A DNA stretch of 64,000 nucleotides from Haliea sp963974125 (GTDB taxonomy: Bacteria > Pseudomonadota > Gammaproteobacteria > Pseudomonadales > Halieaceae), in contig CAXBCH010000003.1 of NCBI GenBank assembly GCA_963974125.1, positions 1 to 64,000 of the forward strand, given 5' to 3'. The position numbers and the translations under genes are program-made. The notes under the pieces are model-generated. The model was not told the origin of the DNA. It made no database searches and saw only the letters and a list, made by a program, of their open reading frames with translations. Every line of letters begins with the position of its first letter. The stretch's first letter is position 1. Positions 1 to 7,057 of this stretch are shown here, piece by piece.

Positions 1-1308
1 CCAGTTGTTATCGATCGGCACCTCGCCGTCGTCGAGATAGCGCGTCAGGGCATCCCAACGGTTCAGGCTGTATTCGATCGCCCCCGCGGTTCGGGTGCCC
101 GCCGTCAGTGTAGATCGCTGGTGGATGAGCCACTCCCTGAGCTTTTCAATAATCGGGCGAGATCGTGCGTCCCGGATTCGTTGTCGTTCATCCGGTGGCT
201 TTTCCGCAATGTCACGCTCAATGTCGTAGAGCGTACCGATAGTCTCCAGGGCTTGGGCAGCGATGGGACTGTCACCGCGCTCGGCGAGCTCAAATAACTT
301 CCGCCGCGCGTGCGCCCAGCAGCCGACTTCGGTCATGCCAGCGGCGAAGCCGGCCTTGTACCCCTGGTAATCGTCACAGACCAACTTGCCTTTCCAGTCG
401 GCCAGGAAGTCACGAGAGGCCTTCCCTGATCGCGACGGCTGGAAGTCGTAGACCACACCCTGGATCGCTGCCGAGCGGGTGGTGGCATACGCCCAGATGT
501 AGGCGCGATGGGTCTTTTTCTTGCCCGGCGACAGCATCGGTACCGGTGTCTCGTCCGCATGCAGAACCGCGTGGCCCAGCAAGCAGGCGCGCAGTTGGTC
601 CACGAGCGGTGCCAGCTCTACGCCGCAACGGCCCACCCAGTCCGCCAGTGTCGATCTTGGCAGCTCGACACCGGCCCGCGCATAGATCTGCTCCTGCCGG
701 TACAGCGGCAGGTGGTCGGCATATTTGCTGATCAGTACCTGAGCAAGCAGGTTAGTGGTCGGAATACCCTTGTCGATGACGTGGGGCGCTACCGGTGCCT
801 GCACGACCGTCTCACAGGCCTTGCAGGCCCACTTGCTGCGGATATGCCGCTCTACGCTGAATTGACCAGGCTCGTAATCCAGCTTCTCGCTGACGTCTTC
901 GCCGATGCGCGTCAGCTCGCAGCCACACTTACAGGTCGTCGACTCGGGATCGTGGTGGATCTCCGAACGGGGTAACTGCGGTGGTAGCGGTTGGCGGCGT
1001 GGCTTTAGAGGCTGATCCTTTCTCGGCGAGTCATGCTCGGCCAGCTTCTCAAGCTCCGTTTCGATCGCCGCGATATCCTCATCAACCAGATCGTCCAGGA
1101 GGTTCTGCTGTGGGCTACTGCTTTTGGATTCGCTGCGTTTGCCAAAGCGATGGCGCCGGAGAATGGCGATCTCATGCGTGAGGTGTTCATTGCGCAGGCG
1201 GTACTGGCGAATGGCCTCATCACGCTCGCCCAACGCATCCTGCATCTGCGCCGCCAATTCGCGGAGCTGGGACTCGCTGAGCTGGTTAATGTCGACTGAT
1301 GCAAGCAT
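1..1308 (-). CDS. tnpC: IS66-family transposase TnpC (C-terminus outside window)
   Basis: DDE transposase that catalyses movement of the element. The ATG at 1308 opens MLASVDINQLSESQLREL, and 436 codons are visible before the window edge. The order is an N-terminal helical region (about 1-95), a zinc-binding module with CKCGC near residue 126 and CKAC near 162, then the catalytic domain. That domain shows HADETPVPML with its Asp near 252 and CDDYQGYKAGF near 312, followed by EVGCWAHARRK. The window ends in the family's closing segment (PIDNNW), just before the expected third acidic residue, so the catalytic triad cannot be fully confirmed. No frameshift or internal stop is visible, and the partner genes upstream are intact. 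Confidence 0.95.
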   Translation of the reverse strand, partial: MLASVDINQLSESQLRELAAQMQDALGERDEAIRQYRLRNEHLTHEIAILRRHRFGKRSESKSSSPQQNLLDDLVDEDIAAIETELEKLAEHDSPRKDQPLKPRRQPLPPQLPRSEIHHDPESTTCKCGCELTRIGEDVSEKLDYEPGQFSVERHIRSKWACKACETVVQAPVAPHVIDKGIPTTNLLAQVLISKYADHLPLYRQEQIYARAGVELPRSTLADWVGRCGVELAPLVDQLRACLLGHAVLHADETPVPMLSPGKKKTHRAYIWAYATTRSAAIQGVVYDFQPSRSGKASRDFLADWKGKLVCDDYQGYKAGFAAGMTEVGCWAHARRKLFELAERGDSPIAAQALETIGTLYDIERDIAEKPPDERQRIRDARSRPIIEKLREWLIHQRSTLTAGTRTAGAIEYSLNRWDALTRYLDDGEVPIDNNW

Positions 1309-1387
1309 AACGATACTGTGCCACCGGAGTACCTAAATGGCCAGAAGCACTATTTCCGTAGACTCGAGCGGGTGATCGTGGTGTTAT

Positions 1388-1750
1388 CTACTGCCGGTCT
1401 ATGACGAAGTTCGCGGCGGCATATTGCCAAGGCAACCCCGATGCCAGGGCTTGCAATTGCAGGTCATCGAGAGACACCGGATCACCACTGCGCAGGGCGC
1501 TCCAGACAAAGCGGCCCTGATGCAGCCGCCTCGCCAGCAGCCAGATACCGAAGCCATCGCACAGTAGGATCTTCATGCGGTTCGCCCGCTTGTTGGCGAA
1601 GACGTAGGCGCAGTGTGGCTTCGCCGCGCCGAAGGCTTTGATCACCCGGGCCAGCGTTGTCTCTGGGCCGCAGCGCATATCCAGCGGTTCCCGGGCCAGC
1701 CAGATCTCGTCGATACGCAGGACCTGGCCCATGTCCACGGGCAGCGTCAC
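1388..1750 (-). CDS. tnpB: IS66 accessory protein TnpB (IS66 Orf2-like)
   Basis: A 120-residue accessory protein found in complete IS66 elements and required for efficient transposition, although its biochemical role is not established. The signature is the segment around ETTLARVIKAFGAAKPHCAY followed by VFANKRANRMKILLCDGFG and LLARRLHQGRFVW. Length is normal for the family. Its ATG overlaps the tnpA stop (ATGA, 1747-1750), so the two are probably translationally coupled. A 79-bp gap separates it from tnpC and contains no other gene. Confidence 0.93.
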   Translation of the reverse strand: MTLPVDMGQVLRIDEIWLAREPLDMRCGPETTLARVIKAFGAAKPHCAYVFANKRANRMKILLCDGFGIWLLARRLHQGRFVWSALRSGDPVSLDDLQLQALASGLPWQYAAANFVIDRQ

Positions 1751-2118
1751 CTTGTCACAGCACGCAGCCAGTCGATAGACCGCTCGATTGCACTGAGTGG
1801 CCAGTGTACGATCAGCCTGCCTGAGGGCGTTGGTATTTCCATGCTTACTGTCGCCGAATCATCGACTGTCGCCGCCTGCGAGCCCGGCGACGAAAGCGCT
1901 GGCAGACGAAGGAAGTCATCCTGTGAATCGCGCCGCTGGACGAGGCGCCACTTCTGCACCATGTTGGGATTCAGGCTATGGCGGATGGCAACACCGGCCA
2001 CGGATGCACCAGGGTGATCGCACTCGGCGAGGATCTGGGCCTTGAATGCCCTGGAATAGCGGCGTCGCCGCTTCTTCGGTGTTGGTGTCACATCGCTAAG
2101 CGGCGCGTCGTAATCCAT
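1747..2118 (-). CDS. tnpA: IS66 accessory protein TnpA (helix-turn-helix)
   Basis: A 123-residue protein, first gene of the element. The N-terminus is strongly basic (KKRRRRYSRAFK) and runs into a helix-turn-helix of the type in IS3/IS66 OrfA proteins (roughly residues 20-60, with ILAECDHPGASVAGVAIRHS then NMVQKWR). This suggests DNA binding at the element ends. The start at 2118 lies three bases inside an 11-bp inverted repeat (2121-2151), so a hairpin in the leader could control translation. Both downstream partners are intact. Confidence 0.9.
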   Translation of the reverse strand: MDYDAPLSDVTPTPKKRRRRYSRAFKAQILAECDHPGASVAGVAIRHSLNPNMVQKWRLVQRRDSQDDFLRLPALSSPGSQAATVDDSATVSMEIPTPSGRLIVHWPLSAIERSIDWLRAVTR

Positions 2119-2120
2119 AA

Positions 2121-2173
2121 TAGGTGCCCACTAAGAATAGGTGGGCACCTAAAATAGCGGATCGCCTATTTAC
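2121..2173 (-). repeat. IS66 left terminal repeat plus leader hairpin
   Basis: On the minus strand the element begins GTAAATAGGCGATCCGC at 2173. A perfect inverted repeat follows: TAGGTGCCCAC (2121-2131) pairs with GTGGGCACCTA (2141-2151) around a nine-base loop, immediately before the tnpA start codon. A recognisably related hairpin occurs at 3911-3940. Confidence 0.7.
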
Positions 2174-2199
2174 AGCAAGATGGGTTTACCGGACGTGTA

Positions 2200-2212
2200 T
2201 GGACTCCTCCTC
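2200..2212. repeat. Subterminal inverted repeat of the IS110-family element (transposase 3' side)
   Basis: TGGACTCCTCCTC, an exact reverse complement of the copy at 3589-3601. It bounds the non-coding region downstream of the transposase. Confidence 0.8.
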
Positions 2213-2478
2213 GTTTGCAAGCATTTTGTTCGATCACGATAGGGTGCAATTGCCTACGTGTATTCGGTCTCTTCACAGATGCCGTCATTGTAGGCATCGG
2301 ACCCTGATGGGCTATTCGCACGATGGTTCCCAAACGCTTACACGAGCTCTTATGCTCTCCGTCCGGCAGGGGTATCCCATCGTCGGTTTGACCTGTTCGC
2401 CATCAAACATTTTGCTTTGCAATCGCTGAGGTATAACTCCTTCTTTTCAGTCTTAAAAAGGGACTGCTGCTAGCTGGC
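2213..2478 (-). ncRNA. Candidate bridge RNA of the IS110-family element
   Basis: About 266 bases between the transposase stop and the subterminal repeat contain no open frame with any recognisable product. In IS1111-type IS110 elements the recombinase is guided by a bridge RNA encoded on this 3' side. Structure is visible: a GATGCC/GGCATC stem at 2278-2283 and 2293-2298, and a small GGG-TAT-CCC fold near 2371-2379. The opposite non-coding flank (3514-3588) is much shorter, which fits the IS1111 layout. Strand and limits are inferred from family precedent; the loops have not been modelled. Confidence 0.45.
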
Positions 2479-3513
2479 TCATCCGTCTGAGGCCAATACT
2501 GGGTCGTAACTGGTGCCATTATGTGCCAAGGCCCAGGCGATTCGCGCAGTCTTGTTTGCCAGAGCGACAGTGACAACGTTTACGTGCTTACGCACTTTCA
2601 ACTCATTTAGCCATTGGCTCAGCCCATCGTCTCTATCCTTGGCATGCCGAATGACAGCTCGAGCTCCGTGAACCAGTAACTTTCTCAGGTAGCTGTCACC
2701 TCTTTTGCTAATGCCCAGCAATCGGTCTTTACCACCAGTGCTGTGTTGCCGTGGAGTAAGGCCGAGTGAGGCTGCAAAATCACGTCCTCTTCTAAACCCC
2801 TTACCGTCTCCAAGTGCGCCAGCAAGGGCACTAGCGGTCAAGGGGCCGACTCCTCGGAGTTCCAACAAACGTTTCGCAACAGGATCAGTTTTCGCCATGC
2901 GGGTTATCCGCTCATCAAGATCGGATACCCGGTCATCAAGGTAGCGGAGATCTTGTGCAAGCTCGGCAAGTAACCCGCGGAACTCGCCACTCAGGCCATT
3001 CGTTGCATCTTCCAGCCACAGGGGCAATGTTTGCCGGAGTTTGTTAATACCGACTGGAGCAATCAGACCGTATTCGCCAGTCAGGCCGCGGATCTGGTTC
3101 GCTTTGGCGGTTCGCTGTCCAACGAGCCCTTCTCGTATTCTGTGCGCAGCCTGGATGTCCTGTTGACCGACCGATTTGACGGCAACGAACCGCATACCAG
3201 GCCGCCCCATAGCCTCGCAGATAGCTTCCGCATCGACACGGTCGTTCTTATTGCTCTTAACGTACGGCTTGACGAACTGAGCAGCGATAAGCTTGACGGT
3301 ACATCCCCGGCGCTGTAGCTCACGAGCCCAATGGTGGGAGGATGCACAAGCTTCCATACCAATCTCCGCCCCAGGTGCCACTTTTTTGCTCAACGCATCG
3401 AGCCACCGCCCTCGTTTTAGGTTGGCCTGCCAGTGCAGTTGGTCATGACGATCCACGCCATGCACGTGAAAAACAGACTTTGCGATATCCACACCGACTC
3501 TTGTAATCTTCAT
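2479..3513 (-). CDS. IS110-family transposase/recombinase (DEDD type)
   Basis: A full-length 344-residue recombinase. The N-terminal RuvC-like domain starts VGVDIAKSVFHVHG (Asp near 9) and continues with MEACASSHHWAREL (Glu near 54) and KSNKNDRVDAEAI (two Asp near 95-98), which together make the DEDD set. The C-terminal Tnp_20-type domain shows LRGVGPLTASALAGALGD and then LGLTPRQHSTGGKDRL, a region that carries the conserved serine in this family. These enzymes recombine DNA under guidance of an element-encoded RNA. There are no internal stops and the length is normal, so the element may be active. Confidence 0.95.
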   Translation of the reverse strand: MKITRVGVDIAKSVFHVHGVDRHDQLHWQANLKRGRWLDALSKKVAPGAEIGMEACASSHHWARELQRRGCTVKLIAAQFVKPYVKSNKNDRVDAEAICEAMGRPGMRFVAVKSVGQQDIQAAHRIREGLVGQRTAKANQIRGLTGEYGLIAPVGINKLRQTLPLWLEDATNGLSGEFRGLLAELAQDLRYLDDRVSDLDERITRMAKTDPVAKRLLELRGVGPLTASALAGALGDGKGFRRGRDFAASLGLTPRQHSTGGKDRLLGISKRGDSYLRKLLVHGARAVIRHAKDRDDGLSQWLNELKVRKHVNVVTVALANKTARIAWALAHNGTSYDPVLASDG

Positions 3514-3588
3514 ATTGGCTTCTCCTCATCCTCTGAATGGTTGGTTACCACCTACCATTCTGGCGCAAAGACGCCGAATTGGTAGGGT

Positions 3589-3601
3589 GAGGAGGAGTCC
3601 A
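3589..3601. repeat. Subterminal inverted repeat of the IS110-family element (transposase 5' side)
   Basis: GAGGAGGAGTCCA, the exact reverse complement of 2200-2212. It lies 76 bp upstream of the transposase start. Confidence 0.8.
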
Positions 3602-3639
3602 TCCCATTGCTTACGGTCATCGCCAGGCTTCATAAAAAG

Positions 3640-3677
3640 AAAACCCCCGCAGCGCGCACGCTGCGGGGGTTTTGTTT
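3640..3677. terminator. Strong bidirectional intrinsic terminator
   Basis: An A-rich run, a long GC-rich stem (CCCCCGCAGCG pairing with CGCTGCGGGGG around a CGCA-type loop) and a T-rich run (GGTTTTGTTTTT). The A and T tracts on both sides would let it work in either direction. It has no obvious remaining gene to serve, since the IS110-family element now occupies the left side. Confidence 0.75.
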
Positions 3678-3711
3678 TTATGGATGCGGTGATTCTCTCT
3701 GCCGTCCTGAC

Positions 3712-3807
3712 GCAGCCCGCGGGGCTGCCATGTGACAAGCCCTGCACCAGAGGTGCGGGCTTGAAGCGCCGAAGGCGTCCCGAAGGGATAGCGAGCAGCG
3801 CTTGCTA
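3712..3807. other. Five consecutive hairpins; possible structured RNA or repeat relic
   Basis: Five stem-loops follow one another almost without gaps. They are GCAGCCC/GGGCTGC (3712-3728), CAAGCCC-GCACC/GGTGC-GGGCTTG with one bulged T (3736-3763), CGCC-GAA-GGCG (3767-3777), TCCC-GAA-GGGA (3778-3788) and TAGCGAGC/GCTTGCTA with one G-T pair (3789-3807). No coding gene covers the stretch. The wider gap (3605-4056) contains otherwise only the terminator, a short repeat pair and a degenerate IS66-like end. The class of this structure is unknown to me. Confidence 0.5.
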
Positions 3808-3825
3808 CTTACTGTAGTTATCCGA

Positions 3826-3870
3826 AAAGCGGGGCAGGCCCTCACACCCGGTAAAGCGGGGTGGGCCCTC
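3826..3870. repeat. Imperfect direct repeat, two 18-bp units
   Basis: AAAGCGGGGCAGGCCCTC (3826-3843) and AAAGCGGGGTGGGCCCTC (3853-3870) match at 16 of 18 positions with a 27-bp period. They lie between the hairpin cluster and the degenerate IS66-like end, in non-coding sequence. Confidence 0.6.
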
Positions 3871-3903
3871 GCCAGGCTTTAATATCCGCGCCCCGCAAAC
3901 TGC

Positions 3904-3940
3904 GTAAGCTGGGTGCCCACCTGACCTTAAGTGGGCCCCT
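3904..3940 (+). repeat. Degenerate solo IS66-like terminal repeat
   Basis: Reading rightwards, the sequence starts GTAAGCTGGGTGCCCACC and forms an imperfect hairpin with GTGGGCCCCT. It resembles the end and leader hairpin of the IS66 element at 2121-2173, with similar stem and loop but about 15 bases shorter before the stem. No tnpA follows, so it looks like a relic in the opposite orientation. Confidence 0.45.
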
Positions 3941-4056
3941 GATACGGATTGAGCTGCTGTCGCCACTGTTTTTTGTGACGCAGAGCGCTGAAATCAGAGA
4001 GCGGGGATTGGTGTCGCGGCTCTGGAAGCCGCTACACCGCAGGCTCGGTCTCTGTT

Positions 4057-4935
4057 TTACTGGCGTGCGCGCCGCGAAGCGTAGCTGCCGCCAAAGCCAA
4101 GCAGCGCCAGTACTATAACAAGCAGTCCCGCAGCCGGGATGGTGGGTACCGCGATCGGTTCGCTAGCCCCTTGGGAGAATGTACCGGCCGGGATCGTGGC
4201 GAGGTCTGTAGAGAACAGGTAGGTGAAAGTGAAGGTGACGCTCTCTCCGGCGGCGACGGAGCCACAGTCATAACCGATGGACATCGCAGTATCTGCGGGC
4301 CCCGCAGGGCCGGGATTGTTGTCCATCGGAAAACTGGTGCTTTGGCTCCCAAGCACATCGACATCGTAGCCGAAAGTGGCGCCTGGGCAGTTGGCATCAG
4401 CCGCCGCCGCCCAGAGCAGCGTTGCGGGGCTGCTGTCGACGCTGTCCGTTGCTTGGACTGCCTGTTCAGAGGCGATGAATTCGACCACGTCATTGCCAGA
4501 GCCAACGAGGTCCTGGTCCATGTTGGAAACAAGTTCCAGATCGAGAGGGCCTGCGGTGTTGTTGGTGAATACCAGAGAGTCCCGCATCAGTCCCGTAGTC
4601 GTGGGCGCGCTGGCAAGCGCGCCCTGTAATGTGCTGGTGACAGCGACATCAAAGGAACCGCAGGTGGCAGTGTAAGTAGCGGAGTTAACGCCGACGTTGA
4701 CGGCGGAACCGCCGGCGAAGCCAGAGCAGGTATTGCCCGTGTATTGCTGAGCAAAACTCGAGCCGTCGATCTCTGAGCCGTTGAGGCTAATGATATTGAA
4801 CTCGCCGTTATTGTCGATGTTTACATCCAGCGATCCGTCTGTCAGTTGAGCGGCGTGCGTCAGCGGAACGCTACTGAGAACACCAGCAAAACAGACGATC
4901 CGTACCAGGCGTGAGCTGATTGCAGCAGTTTTCAT
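4057..4935 (-). CDS. Secreted protein with PEP/IPTL-CTERM-like C-terminal sorting tail
   Basis: Function unknown. The ATG at 4935 is preferred over further-upstream in-frame starts because a GAAAGGGG ribosome site precedes it and a clear signal peptide follows (MKTAAISSRLVRIVCFAG, cleavage near HAA). The 292-residue product has a Gly/Asn/Thr-rich body of predicted beta structure with two or more cysteine pairs. It ends in VPTIPAAGLLVIVLALLGFG followed by a basic SRRARQ tail. That proline-hydrophobic-basic layout matches C-terminal anchors handled by exosortase or rhombosortase systems. No sorting enzyme is in the window. An adhesin or exopolysaccharide-associated role is only a guess. Confidence 0.75.
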   Translation of the reverse strand: MKTAAISSRLVRIVCFAGVLSSVPLTHAAQLTDGSLDVNIDNNGEFNIISLNGSEIDGSSFAQQYTGNTCSGFAGGSAVNVGVNSATYTATCGSFDVAVTSTLQGALASAPTTTGLMRDSLVFTNNTAGPLDLELVSNMDQDLVGSGNDVVEFIASEQAVQATDSVDSSPATLLWAAAADANCPGATFGYDVDVLGSQSTSFPMDNNPGPAGPADTAMSIGYDCGSVAAGESVTFTFTYLFSTDLATIPAGTFSQGASEPIAVPTIPAAGLLVIVLALLGFGGSYASRRARQ

Positions 4936-5179
4936 TCGGTATCCCCTTTCTGGACGAGTTGCTGACCCAGATCTTTTTGATTTATTTGCAAAATACGCTT
5001 GACAACTAGAGCATAGCTTGGATTCATCGCCCTGGCCACCATTTCGTTTAACAAGTGACAATCTTGTTGCTGGTGGGCGGGCTCCTGGCTCGCTGCACGG
5101 GGTGAGTGCACAGAAGTCGTGCCTCGGGGTTTTTATGTCCATGGCAGTGCCAGGAACTGCGCGAACCAAGGTGGCCAGC

Positions 5180-5941
5180 TCAGCTTTTAAGCTTGTAACC
5201 GGACCTGAATATCCACCAGACGATAGCCAGGCACAGTAACAGGAAGCCCACAGTCATCGCCAGGCTGACGCCGACGTTGATGTCCGAGGTGCCATAGAAG
5301 CTCCAGCGGAAACCGCTCACCAGATAGACCACTGGATTGAACAGCGTGACCGTGCGCCAGAAGGCCGGCAGCATATCGATGGAGTAAAAGGTGCCGCCGA
5401 GAAACGTCAGCGGCATCACGATCATCATCGGGATAATCTGCAGTTTCTCGAAGCCATCGGCCCAGATGCCGATAATGAAGCCGAACAGGCTGAACGCCAC
5501 AGCCGTGAGCACCAGAAACGCCAGCATCCAGAGCGGGTGCTGTATCTCGTAGTCGACAAACAGTCTGGCGGTAACCAGAATCAGCAGCCCCAGGATGACT
5601 GACTTGCTGGCGGCGGCACCGACATAGCCGACAATGATTTCGACAAAGGAAACCGGCGCCGACAGCACTTCATAGATGGTACCGGAAAACTTGGGCATGT
5701 AGATGCCAAACGAGGCGTTGGACACGCTTTGCGTCAGCAGCATCAACATGATCAGCCCCGGCACAATGAATGCGCCATAGCTGACACCGCCGATATCGAC
5801 CATCTGCGAGCCGATGGCGGAACCAAACACGATGAAATACAACGAGGTGGAAATGACTGGCGAGGCCACGCTCTGTAACAGGGTGCGCCAGGTGCGAGCC
5901 ATCTCGGACTTGTAAATGGCCCGCATCGCGTGGAAGTTCAT
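5180..5941 (-). CDS. yadH: ABC-2 type transport permease (YadH-like)
   Basis: Inner-membrane permease of a two-gene ABC exporter; the substrate is unknown. The 253-residue product has about six hydrophobic segments. It carries the ABC-2 core pattern of YadH proteins: SPVISTSLYFIVFGSAIGSQ early, FIVPGLIMLMLLTQS, then LTFLGGTFYSIDMLP and LFNPVVYLVSGFRWSFYG near the end. Length is close to E. coli YadH. The ATG at 5941 overlaps the stop of the ATPase gene (ATGA), implying coupled translation and a single complex. An upstream extension in the same frame is antisense-like and rejected. Confidence 0.9.
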   Translation of the reverse strand: MNFHAMRAIYKSEMARTWRTLLQSVASPVISTSLYFIVFGSAIGSQMVDIGGVSYGAFIVPGLIMLMLLTQSVSNASFGIYMPKFSGTIYEVLSAPVSFVEIIVGYVGAAASKSVILGLLILVTARLFVDYEIQHPLWMLAFLVLTAVAFSLFGFIIGIWADGFEKLQIIPMMIVMPLTFLGGTFYSIDMLPAFWRTVTLFNPVVYLVSGFRWSFYGTSDINVGVSLAMTVGFLLLCLAIVWWIFRSGYKLKS

Positions 5942-6864
5942 GAGCGGGGCCTCACCAGGTTGACGAAAATATCCTCCAGCGAACTCTGGCTCGAATGCAG
6001 GTCCTTGAATTCGATCTGGTGGCTGGCCAGCTGACGCAGCAAATCGGCGATGCCGGTTTGCTCGTGCTGGGCATCGAAGGTGTAAACCAGTTCGTAGCCA
6101 TCGGCAACCAGTTCCAGGGAAGCGGCTTCCAGCTCCGGCGGCAGTTGCCGCAGCGGTGTTTGCAAATGTAGAGTCAGCTGGCGCTTGCCCATTTTCGCCA
6201 TCAGGGTGTTCTTGTCCTCGACCAAGATAATCTCGCCGTGGTTGATGACCCCGACCCGGTCGGCCATTTCCTCGGCCTCCTCGATATAGTGGGTGGTGAG
6301 AATGATGGTGACTCCGCTGTTGCTCAAACCGCGGACCATATTCCACATCTCCCGGCGCAGATCCACATCGACCCCGGCAGTGGGTTCATCCAGAAACAGG
6401 ATGCTGGGCTCATGGGACAGGGCCTTGGCGATCAGCACCCGCCGCTTCATGCCACCGGACAACTCGATCATCCGTGACTTGCGCTTGTCCCACAGCGACA
6501 GGTCGCGCAACACTTTCTCGATGTGGGTAGGGTTGGGGGGCTTGCCGAACAGGCCGCGGCTGAAGCTGACGGTATCCCACACGGTTTCAAAGCTGTCAGT
6601 GGTCAGTTCCTGGGGTACAAGGCCGATCCTGGACCGCGCGGCGCGAAAATCGCGGACGATGTCATGTCCGTCTGCCCACACCCTGCCACTGCTGGGTTTG
6701 ACCAGGCCGCAGATGATGCCGATCAGCGTGGTTTTGCCGGCACCGTTGGGTCCGAGCAGGGCAAAGGTCTCGCCCTTGGAAATTTCGAGGTTGACGTCCT
6801 TCAAGGCGTGGAAGCCGGAATTGTAGGTCTTGTTGAGGTCCTCGATCGCAATAATGGGTTGCAC
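5938..6864 (-). CDS. yadG: ABC transporter ATP-binding protein (YadG-like)
   Basis: Nucleotide-binding subunit partnering the YadH-like permease. Walker A is GPNGAGKTT, the signature is LSGGMKRR and Walker B is ILFLDEPTAGVD, followed by the H-loop in TTHYIEEAE. The C-terminal region resembles the YadG/DrrA-type extension. I chose the GTG at 6864 (start VQPIIAIEDLNKTY) because an AAGGA site sits just upstream and the resulting 308 residues equal E. coli YadG; an ATG at 6981 would add 39 residues of poor quality. It is the first gene of the pair, and the upstream gap to the divergent flavoenzyme gene is where the promoters must lie. Confidence 0.9.
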   Translation of the reverse strand: MQPIIAIEDLNKTYNSGFHALKDVNLEISKGETFALLGPNGAGKTTLIGIICGLVKPSSGRVWADGHDIVRDFRAARSRIGLVPQELTTDSFETVWDTVSFSRGLFGKPPNPTHIEKVLRDLSLWDKRKSRMIELSGGMKRRVLIAKALSHEPSILFLDEPTAGVDVDLRREMWNMVRGLSNSGVTIILTTHYIEEAEEMADRVGVINHGEIILVEDKNTLMAKMGKRQLTLHLQTPLRQLPPELEAASLELVADGYELVYTFDAQHEQTGIADLLRQLASHQIEFKDLHSSQSSLEDIFVNLVRPRS

Positions 6865-7057
6865 CTGGGCTTCCTTGTGCGCTGGAGAAGGGTGGGTGTA
6901 TGTTACCGCGGCTCGCAAGTTGCCTACCGTAGCACGGGTCACGATTGGATAGTTGTACTGCAGTAAAGGTTTGTGCATCAATACCCGCGTGTGCCTGCCC
7001 CCGGGGCCGTAAACTCAACTACACTGCCCGGCTGTACCTTCCAGGAGCCCTCCCGTC

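Larger units (their letters stand above)
1..2173 (-). mobile_element. IS66-family insertion sequence, 5' part (tnpA-tnpB-tnpC), cut by the window edge
   Basis: Three minus-strand genes in the standard IS66 order tnpA, tnpB, tnpC, with the tnpA/tnpB overlap typical of the family. The outer end is placed at 2173 because the minus strand there begins GTAAATAGG, and IS66 terminal repeats usually begin GTAA. The eight bases just outside (2174-2181) would be one copy of the usual 8-bp target duplication. The other end lies left of the window, so neither the partner repeat nor the duplication can be checked. Confidence 0.88.
2193..3604 (-). mobile_element. IS110-family element (IS1111-type), apparently complete
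   Basis: One intact DEDD transposase gene is flanked by short subterminal inverted repeats, TGGACTCCTCCTC at 2200-2212 and GAGGAGGAGTCCA at 3589-3601 (13/13 match). Subterminal repeats and a long non-coding stretch 3' of the transposase are features of the IS1111 subgroup. The exact ends are uncertain by several bases, because these elements extend slightly beyond their repeats and make no clear target duplication. The left edge lies about 20 bp from the end of the IS66 element; the right edge lies about 40 bp from a strong terminator. Confidence 0.82.

Noticed and set aside
3616..3629. 14-bp identity with 5253-5266 inside the permease gene
   Set aside because: The second copy is ordinary coding sequence and the match is short; there is no other sign of a shared element.
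3620..3879. 11-bp direct repeat TCGCCAGGCTT at 3620-3630 and 3869-3879
   Set aside because: Too short to call a target duplication; the spacing does not correspond to any recognisable inserted element.
5942..6346. N-terminal extension of the ABC permease reading frame
   Set aside because: It overlaps the ATPase gene in another frame and reads as low-quality sequence; the ATG at 5941 with the ATGA overlap is the natural start.
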